From positions 1,312,036 to 1,376,035 of the forward strand of contig SCFE01000090.1 of NCBI GenBank assembly GCA_004352715.1: DNA of 64,000 nt, given 5' to 3'. This document shows, one piece after another, positions 56,291 to 64,000 of this stretch. The first letter of the stretch is position 1; each line of letters starts with the position of its first letter. The position numbers were made by a program, and so were the translations under genes. The notes beneath the pieces were generated by a model. The model had not been told where the DNA came from, did no database searches, and worked only from the letters and a program-made list of their open reading frames with translations. Source of the stretch: Hofstenia miamia (lineage: Eukaryota; Xenacoelomorpha; Acoela).

Positions 56291-57544
56291 TTAACTTGAA
56301 GATGTCTAGAAGACAGGGGTGTGCTACTAGGGATATTGAAAAATTTAATATACTAAAATTTATATTATTAATGCATTTAGTTTAGAAGGATATTTGTATT
56401 GACACACAAAATCTAATGGTTGCTTAGGATTAAAAACTTCTAATGAAGTTGGCTACATTAAAATAAAGTGTAAAGAAATTTTTCAACAGATAAAAATCTA
56501 ACAAATAAAACGTCTTCCACCAATATATTATAATTAATTATTGAATTTTCCACAATCCACATTAGACTTCTATGATTGTATATCCAAATATAAATCGCAC
56601 TGTAAAACTTTAAGCATATCACTCTTACATTGTAGGATCCCAGGAGACGCCCCACATCTAAATAATCATTAGTAATAGATTTATAAAATACGAAGCATTA
56701 TATTAATCATATGTACACTATATATATGTACATAAAATGGTATTCCCTGTCTGCACTAAAGATTGTGTATACTGTCCATCCGGCATTTTTTTCAATATTG
56801 AACCCAAGGTTTGCTTTGTACTATATGGAATTTCTTTCATCATATAAAACATTAAAATACCTCACTGCATCATTGTCTAAGAAATAATATTCATTTAATG
56901 ACCTCAGCTGACAGCAAAAGCTTAACACGAAAAAGTTATTTAATAATTTGCATTTGAGATGTTTTTTCATAAGAAGGCGAGTATCGACGACTCAATATGC
57001 CATTCTTAACGAAATTTCTTAGTAAGGCTATGTAAGCATTAAGGATAGTCTGATGTAAGAAATCGTGTGAATCTATTATGGTCTATTGAAAGCGCAAAAA
57101 ATTCACTAACAAACAATGCCAGAACATTAAAAATACTTTTACATGAACGAAGATTACTGCAAGTATTTCAAAAACCATTCATTATGCAAATTAATCATTT
57201 TATGCTAATAACAAAATGGCGTATTTTCCCAAAAATGGTAAAATACACAGAACGAATGTCACAACTTTATAAAAAGCACATGTTGTTTACTCTGAAAGAC
57301 TACATAGGAAAATCCAAACCTCTCTAACACAATTTACAAGTTACAGTGAGAGTACAGGTCACAAAATTCTGAAAATTTGCCAAAATTCGTCAAAATTTCA
57401 ACATTTCTTAAAATGAACTAAAACCACCATTAAAACTTATGAAATACCACGCATTCAAACACCAATGCTGAATGTCTTATTAAAGCTGTAGTGAGAAAGA
57501 CAAACTTAACAGTGAACAAATTTTGAAATCTGTTGAGTAGAAGC
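56291..57544. other. AT-rich, no gene seen
   Basis: An open frame at 57,067-57,327 (86 codons) has no recognisable domain. Nothing else stands out. Confidence 0.4.
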
Positions 57545-58001
57545 GGAGATATAAACCATTCACTGCCATGCATATTTAATTAGCAAAGTACAAACAAAAT
57601 ACCGTAAGTTTTGAATACAAAAAATTTCACAAATTTGAAAATGAAGAGTTCGATTGCAAAAAGCGATACAATATTCTTTTTTAGGATTTTTCACAAATCG
57701 GGAATTTTCGTTGTCTTGAAATGACTTTTTAGCCATACATCTGATATGTTAATACTATATAGAATACTAGGTAATATCTCGATAAATTTCACGTTTACCA
57801 TTAGTGATCTAGATGTATTTAAGTCCCGTTTTGATAAAAAAGCGCAATATTTAAGCATTTCATTTTTTCAAAACTTAGATAAATCTTATATTATGATTTT
57901 CAATATTGAAAGGACTCTAAATGCTATAGGTAAGTCATCTGTACGCCTAGAAATTTCATCAACAGCATAGTTTTTGCCAGTTCGTCGAGATATTTAGATT
58001 C
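57545..58001. repeat. 457-bp direct repeat, copy 1
   Basis: Starts GGAGATATAAACCATTCAC and ends AGATTC immediately before a single ambiguous base at 58,002. It appears identical to 58,312-58,768, including a 74-codon open frame (57,746-57,970) with no recognised family. Confidence 0.95.
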
Positions 58002-58196
58002 NTCAATCAAAATGTGATAGATCACTTTTGAACCAATCAGTAGTCTAACCGTGGCCTAATAATCACGCTCCTTTTCTATGTCCGGTGTTAAGGTTTTCTT
58101 TTGTAAAACATATGACCCAAGAATAGTGGTCATAGAGAAGATCAAACCGAATATGACAACTAAATGCATAAGCATCGACTTAATTAGAATAATCTA

Positions 58197-58297
58197 GATT
58201 AATCGAGCACGCTGTTTACGATTAATCTAATCTACTTGACCAGCACGATAGATTAATCCATCCGATTAATCTCGATTAATCGCATTGACGATTAATC
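58197..58297. promoter_or_regulatory. Cluster of six GATTAATC palindromes
   Basis: GATTAATC occurs at 58,197, 58,220, 58,251, 58,264, 58,274 and 58,290. The 8-mer is self-complementary and contains TAATC on both strands, the core recognised by K50-type homeodomains (Otx/Bicoid/Pitx class). It may also be just a simple decayed repeat. No neighbouring gene is recognised. Confidence 0.35.
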
Positions 58298-58311
58298 ATG
58301 TTGGATCCCTG

Positions 58312-58768
58312 GGAGATATAAACCATTCACTGCCATGCATATTTAATTAGCAAAGTACAAACAAAATACCGTAAGTTTTGAATACAAAAAATTTCACAAA
58401 TTTGAAAATGAAGAGTTCGATTGCAAAAAGCGATACAATATTCTTTTTTAGGATTTTTCACAAATCGGGAATTTTCGTTGTCTTGAAATGACTTTTTAGC
58501 CATACATCTGATATGTTAATACTATATAGAATACTAGGTAATATCTCGATAAATTTCACGTTTACCATTAGTGATCTAGATGTATTTAAGTCCCGTTTTG
58601 ATAAAAAAGCGCAATATTTAAGCATTTCATTTTTTCAAAACTTAGATAAATCTTATATTATGATTTTCAATATTGAAAGGACTCTAAATGCTATAGGTAA
58701 GTCATCTGTACGCCTAGAAATTTCATCAACAGCATAGTTTTTGCCAGTTCGTCGAGATATTTAGATTC
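58312..58768. repeat. 457-bp direct repeat, copy 2
   Basis: Second copy of 57,545-58,001, 767 bp away. Beyond AGATTC it continues into TATAAAGTACAACAG. Confidence 0.95.
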
Positions 58769-60680
58769 TATAAAGTACAACAGCGTCATAGTGATGAAGC
58801 GTCAAATTTCACAAATCAGACAATTGCCGAGGTTGCTATGGGTGACTCACCAACGTCAATATACAATCATAGACATTCATGTGTCGGTAGTGAAAGATTT
58901 TTATTATGACAATGTATTTGAAGAAATAATTCACCCAAGGGATGACACAGAAATGTAAAGAGGTTGGATATATCCCATTTTGAAAATAAAGTAAATGAGA
59001 TATATCGTGTTTTGTGAAAAAAACAGAAGATGGATAAGTTTGATCTCGGCTCGATTCCCACAAAAATCGAACTCTTCAAATGCTGTTAGCTCGCCCTTAA
59101 GTAAAACCAAATTAGAGAGCACTTTAAAATTTACTCTATTGGTGAATAATGTTTTAGAAAAAATTGTAGGTAAAAAAATTTTATGTAAAAAGCATTTACT
59201 GAGACATCTGTTCCTTACTTCATAATCCTGCCATACAGACAGCGAAAGGTTCAAAGAAAATCTAGAAATTAGTTTTCTCAAGTACTAATTTAAATCAATT
59301 GCCTTGTATACAAGAACGTCTCCTTCTGATTCTGGGAAGAGAAGAATTATTAAACTACGTAGAAATCCCTTTTTTAGTCAATTAGAAGAAACAGTGAACA
59401 GTGAAAATATGAATTTGAAATTTTCGTGTTAAATTTGTAAATTTTCATCAAATTTTTTGGTTCAATTAAGTATGAAATTTTTTAGAAAAAATTATGCATC
59501 GATCAGTTATTTGCATGACTTTTAAAGCAAATTTTGATAGATGTGTATTTAAAGACTCAAAATGGTCGGTATTATATCATAAATTAACAATTGTGCAAAG
59601 CTGCTAAACGGAAACGGCAACATGTAGGACGGTGGCTTATGATAAACTTGAGTTAACTTCTGATAAATAAATGCACGTGAATTCTGCAGTAAGAACTTTA
59701 AAAACAACGGGCAATATTGAAACAAGCTTAGAATATAGCTTCGTTTATATACAAAGGCTAATATATGCGAAATTCGAGTTTAAAACAAGATATAAAAAAA
59801 TATGCAAAAAACAATGATCTTGCCCAAAAAATTTACTCCATTGAGCAGATTATTGCCCTATTTGTTATGCAATTTTTTAATTAAGAAAAATAATCGGTTA
59901 ATTACTTTCAGCATACTTAAACATGATTGTACAATTTTATATATTACATTATTCTTCAAATGGGAAACTAATAGTGATGTCAAAAATGAAGCTTTTGCTA
60001 ATGCAATTTCCTTTAAATACAACGAAATTTCAAATATATATACTTGCCCATCAATTCGAAATTTGACTGGAAAAACAAATTTGAAAAAATTTGACTTTTT
60101 CAAAGATATAATAGTTGAGAAAACGTTGATGGGTCGCAATTGAATCTGGATATGACGTGTTTCGGCGGCGATTACCAAAATGTAATCATAAAAAGTCCAT
60201 TAATACGAACGGATCTTCAAGCCACTAATGAATAAGACAAAATCATCCATGCAAAAATTATTTTCACTTCAGTCATTGATAGGATGGAATCTGGTCATGA
60301 AATTTCTCTATGTGAGATTCGAAATTATGTACATTTGACGTAAGTGATTTAATGTATTCAAAGAATTCTAGTAACTATTCCTTCAACAAAGCTGAAGACT
60401 ACCTATTGAATTATGTGCTAACATTCCCTATTTTGAGAATGAAGGCATAGAATTATAAACAAATGGTATGATTACATACAAGATATTCAAGAGAGATGCG
60501 TACCTAGGAGATTAATGCGAAGATTATGACCCCAATAATTTTCTTCCCACTATATTAATCTTTTTAATGGTCAAAGAACTGAACCCTGTTTGCGGTATAT
60601 GAACATTGTAAATGAACTGTTTGACTTCTTTATTAATAATTTTGCAAATATATCATTCTCAATGCCTGTTTTAAGTTGCT
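58769..60680. other. Unassigned region with short ORFs
   Basis: Open frames of up to 116 codons occur on both strands (for example 59,281-58,931 on - and 59,802-60,143 on +). None shows a motif I know. Part may be upstream sequence of the non-LTR relic that follows. Confidence 0.35.
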
Positions 60681-60689
60681 AAGAAATTT

Positions 60690-62335
60690 TTCAAAGTCCG
60701 AATTGCCGGCTGAAATGTTTCTCAATAATGTCAAATGTACATCCAGTTATGATATTGCTTCTAATTTCAATCAATAATTTAGTTCTGTTTCTGTGCATAG
60801 TCCACCAAAGGATATGTCTCAATTAATAGAAGGTAATGTTTTCAATGAAGTGCACATTACAGAAGATCTTGTTTTTGAAATGATCTCCACTTGCTCATCT
60901 TTCGGCCGTGGGCCGGATGAAATACCCAATATCTTTTTGAAAAGATACGCAAATTCCCTAAAACCACATGTACTTAATATTTTTAAATACAACATGGATA
61001 TTTATATGTATCCAAACTGCTGGAAGTATTCTCACATCACTCTAATCTGCAAATCTCGTGATAAGAGTAATGTATAGAATTATCGGCCAATTAGTATTTT
61101 ACCAAACATATCATTAGTCTTTGAAAGAATAGTGTATGAAAAGCCTTTACCCGATAGTTCTTCGTATATTATCTACCGCGCAGTTTGGTTTTGTGAAAAG
61201 AAGATGCATAACTTTGCAATTACTTAGCTTTCTGGGCATTATTTACACAAATTTTGATGAATGAAATATTTCAAACTGACTTTTTCAAAGCGTTTGATAA
61301 AGTTTGCCATTGAATCGTATTTAGAAAGCTAAAAGATATTGGAATTGGAGGTAACTTCTAAGTTTGCTACGTTCGTGCTTAGTAAACAAAACAAGCTGTG
61401 AAAGTAAATGGATTTTGCTCGGAATATGTTCCTGTCACCAGTGTTGTTCCTTAGGGCTCAATCTTAGGATCACTTTTGTTCATAATCTATATAAATGAAC
61501 TTCCGTTAGTTTGCATGAACTCTATTCCTTTTCTGTATGCAGATGATTTAAAAGTGGTCACAAATTCAATTGAAAATCTTCACAATGATGTAAATAATGT
61601 ATTAAGATGGTCTATACAATTTGAACTGTTTTAATTTCAATAAATTCCAACTTTTTTCAATTCCTTTTGACTATGACTGCTGTCAATTACTACAAGATAG
61701 ATTCATCAATTCCATAGATGCCGCAATCGATCTAGGTCTTTATCTTTCATGTGATCTAAAATGCACTGCTCACATTAATAAAAGAATAAAGCAATATGCT
61801 ACTCATAAACGTAAAGAGGAATATTCCTTCCAACACAACACAAATTCAGAAGTTAAGTTGACTTTATTTAAGTCTTATTTTAACAAGCTCTTAGTTTCTT
61901 CTTCAGTCTGAAATCACTTCAATTTCAGACGTTAAAAGTTTAGAAAGTTTTCAAAAACGATGCCTTTGCTGGGTAACGTCTGGCAGCAATTACCTTGATC
62001 GATTGACGAGGCTGAATCTATTTCCTGTGTCTCTAAAGCTACAATTAAACGATCTACTACTGTTTAACAAACTTTTATTAAATGTTTACGATTTTACATT
62101 AAGTAATCATGTTTGTTATTATTACCTACCTAGTAAAGTTAGATTAAGATCTGGTAGCACACTACTCTTTAAATCTTCAAAAACCTTGAAAAATCTATCT
62201 GAAAATTTCTATTTTAATCGGATTGTTTCTCTGACAAACTATATTGATTTAAAGACAGACATTAACCTCTTTGAAGACCCTCTCAATGTTAAAAGAAGCT
62301 TACGAAAACTATTTTGACAATATTTTACTAACCAT
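60690..62335 (+). pseudogene. Non-LTR retrotransposon reverse transcriptase relic (Jockey/CR1-like)
   Basis: In shifting frames: KSELPAEMFLNN and SYDIASNFNQ (pre-RT), FGRGPDEIPNIFLKRYANSL, YPNCWKYSHITLICKSRDKS, stop, NYRPISILPNISLVFERIVY (about 61,078-61,140), LGSLLFIIYINELP, then FLYADDLKVV with the catalytic Y-A-D-D at 61,536-61,547. After it, DLGLYLSCDLKCTAHINKRI, SLESFQKRCLCWVTSGSNYL and a C-terminal FYFNRIVSLTNYI. This is the full RT and C-terminal domain order of APE-type non-LTR elements. At least five stops or frameshifts make it a pseudogene. It belongs to a different family from the 2A-bearing copies, judging by the RT motifs. Confidence 0.82.
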
Positions 62336-62887
62336 TATTCTAATGAGAATCAAGGTTGTTTTAAATTTTTAATCTGTGTTGGAATTGTAAGTGCAGGTTT
62401 GGTGTAAACTATTATTAAGTTTTTTTAAATTCATTTGTTATATTTAGTTAGCTCTTTATGTTATTTACAGGTTGCTGTGTAATGATTTTATTTTAAGCAT
62501 TGTAAATTTGTAAATAGAGATTTTGTATATAATTCGGCATTGTATAGTTAGTAATTAGTGTGTACATTCTCATTAAAATCGATAAATACTCGGATGCTAA
62601 AGTTCCTTTATAAATTATATTTGTAAACTTTGCTGAGATATGTAGTGCATCATTCATTTAGAAAACATCTAAGTGATTAAATAGACCTACAACTTATAGA
62701 TCAAAGTAGATTAAAATATCCTTTTAGTTATTTTTTCACATTTTATAAAATTGGATCCTAATGCCAAAAATTAATATAGAAATGATATAAGGATGGAAAA
62801 TAATGACGACTCATTCTTAATTAGAATCAGACTTTATTGGTATTGATGTTTTTGAGAATAGGTGATAGTAGATCATGTAGCTCTATG
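62336..62887. other. 3' end of the non-LTR relic and spacer
   Basis: AT-rich sequence without genes. The element's 3' end cannot be fixed. Confidence 0.4.
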
Positions 62888-64000
62888 TACAGGGTGTTTC
62901 AGTCAAACCTGGCTGATTTCAATCGATTCCCATTTGACCCATGATGAAGATGTTATACCGGAACTTTTTGCAAACAAAAGACAATACCTGGGAATTTTAT
63001 GTCCGTATGCTTTTATTTACTTTTATTATAATTTATGAGTTCGATTTATCGTCACGATTTATGAATAAAACAATGAAAACTATGGAAATTAAATGTAAAA
63101 ATTTATTGCTTTAAGTAATGGAACAACAGAAACTATATAAAACAATGAAAACTATGGAATTTTATTCAACATGGCGTCCGCTAACTTCCAACACGGTATC
63201 GAGTCGTGCCTTGAATGCGAGAAGTGCTGCCTGTCGCTCTTCAGTCGAAATGGAGTCGATTTCCTCTCGCAAACGCTGCTCCAAATGGTGCACATCGCGA
63301 ATATTTGTGGAATACACTCTGTGTTTTACCGTTCCCCACAGCCAGAAGTCTAGAGGCGTTAGATCCGGACTACGCGCTGGCCAAAGAATGTCACCTCTTC
63401 GAGAAATCACATTGTTGGAAAACTCATTACAAAGAAGGTCGATAGTTTCACGTGCGGTGTGCGGCGTAGCTCCATCTTGTTGGAAAAACAGAGAACCATT
63501 TAAAAATTCTTCGTTATTTTGCAATTGAGGAAGAAGGAAATCTTTGATCATTGCTCGATAGGTTGATCCGTTTACTGTGGTTCCTGTACCATTCTCGTCT
63601 TTGAAGATAAACGGGCCGAAAATCTGATTCCACGAGACACCGCACCACACAATGATTTTCGGCGAATTGAGTGGCATATCGGTAACAAATCCAGGATTTT
63701 CTTGAGCATAAAACCGGTAGTTCCAGCCGTTCACGTGGCCGTTCACATGAAAGTTAGCTTCGTCAGAGAAAATAATGCGCTTCAACATATCGGGATCTTG
63801 CTGAAGGTGTTGAAGGATCTCCGAGGCGAAGTCAACGCGAGACTCAAAGTCTTCATCGTTAAGGGAGTGACGATGGCGCAACCGATAAGGATGAAAACCG
63901 CGTTCGTGAAGAATCCGGTTGATGGTGGATACAGAAAGGTTTAGCTGCACTGATAGTCTACGCTGTGAGGTCTCTGGTTGCTGTTCGACGGCATCAACAA
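62888..64000 (-). mobile_element. Tc1/mariner-superfamily transposon (runs off the right edge)
   Basis: A TA at 62,888-62,889, followed by CAGGGTGTTTCAGTCAAACC, looks like the target dinucleotide and 3' inverted repeat. The transposase gene fills 63,162-64,000 on the - strand. The other end is outside the window. A 22-23 bp sequence (ATAAAACAATGAAAACTATG...) is repeated at 63,065 and 63,137 in the 3' untranslated part. Confidence 0.75.
63162..64000 (-). CDS. Tc1/mariner-superfamily transposase (DDE/D), partial at the right edge
   Basis: The frame is open from the window edge to the stop at 63,162, at least 278 codons with no break. An N-terminal helix-turn-helix part (VEQQPETSQRRLSVQLNLS, VSTINRILHERGF) is followed by the catalytic blocks: RIIFSDEANFHVNG (first Asp), SPKIIVWCGVSW, GSLFFQQDGATPHTA (second Asp) and LWPARSPDLTPLDFWLWG (third residue Asp). 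I count 36 residues between the second and third Asp, close to but not equal to the classic mariner 34 or maT 37. The transposase cuts and pastes the element at TA sites. All key residues are present, so the copy could be active or recently so. GC content is clearly above the surroundings. Confidence 0.9.
   Translation of the reverse strand, partial: VDAVEQQPETSQRRLSVQLNLSVSTINRILHERGFHPYRLRHRHSLNDEDFESRVDFASEILQHLQQDPDMLKRIIFSDEANFHVNGHVNGWNYRFYAQENPGFVTDMPLNSPKIIVWCGVSWNQIFGPFIFKDENGTGTTVNGSTYRAMIKDFLLPQLQNNEEFLNGSLFFQQDGATPHTARETIDLLCNEFSNNVISRRGDILWPARSPDLTPLDFWLWGTVKHRVYSTNIRDVHHLEQRLREEIDSISTEERQAALLAFKARLDTVLEVSGRHVE

Noticed and set aside
63118-63944. Several + strand ORFs of 60-136 codons
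   Set aside because: Antisense to the intact transposase on the - strand.

Overview
The window is animal (metazoan) nuclear DNA. It is AT-rich and intron-bearing, and it carries one complete host gene in a landscape of decayed transposable elements. The host gene is a conventional beta-spectrin on the + strand (22,732-46,045). I could assemble 33 coding exons that join in frame with no internal stop, giving about 2,314 residues: actin-binding CH1-CH2, about 17 spectrin repeats, a Pro/Glu/Lys linker and a C-terminal PH domain. The introns are strongly bimodal: eleven are 39-53 bp and several are 1.4-4.5 kb. The sequence suggests an invertebrate, but I cannot name the phylum or species.

Layout. 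1-547: 3' end of a hAT transposon. 2,535-5,460 and 10,300-11,560 (- strand): a wrecked Gypsy-type LTR retrotransposon whose gag and pol are split by an unclassified insertion of about 4.8 kb (about 5,455-10,290) that contains internal duplications and GC-rich hairpins at both edges. 12,328-12,660: hAT-like MITE. 13,087-15,795: unrecognised coding-like element with a near-perfect 889-bp tandem duplication. 17,066-19,690: CR1-like non-LTR retrotransposon (esterase-bearing ORF1, decayed 2A-like site, endonuclease, start of the reverse transcriptase). 19,690-21,605: RT and Tc1 remnants and a 370-bp tandem duplication. 22,720-46,300: the spectrin gene, with a Tc1 remnant, tandem repeats and two (TA)n assembly gaps in its introns.

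Downstream, 47-49.6 kb has short repeats and no recognisable gene. 49,812-51,084 (- strand) is a second copy of the CR1-like ORF1 with an intact 2A-like motif (SGDIKLNPGP). 51,450-52,050 (- strand) is an RT remnant. 52,477-54,480 (- strand) is a Penelope-like element with RT and GIY-YIG endonuclease, followed by a partial inverted copy on the + strand (54,484-55,222). 55,470-56,290 is a MITE. 57,545-58,768 is a duplicated segment flanking a cluster of GATTAATC palindromes. 60,690-62,335 is another non-LTR RT relic. 62,888-64,000 (- strand) is a Tc1/mariner-superfamily element whose transposase is open to the window edge.

Only the spectrin is an obvious working host gene. It encodes the membrane-skeleton cross-linker that binds actin at its N terminus, ankyrin through repeats 14-15, alpha-spectrin near its C terminus and phosphoinositides through its PH domain. 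Everything else is mobile-element sequence or unassigned. No tRNA, rRNA, CRISPR array or bacterial operon was seen.
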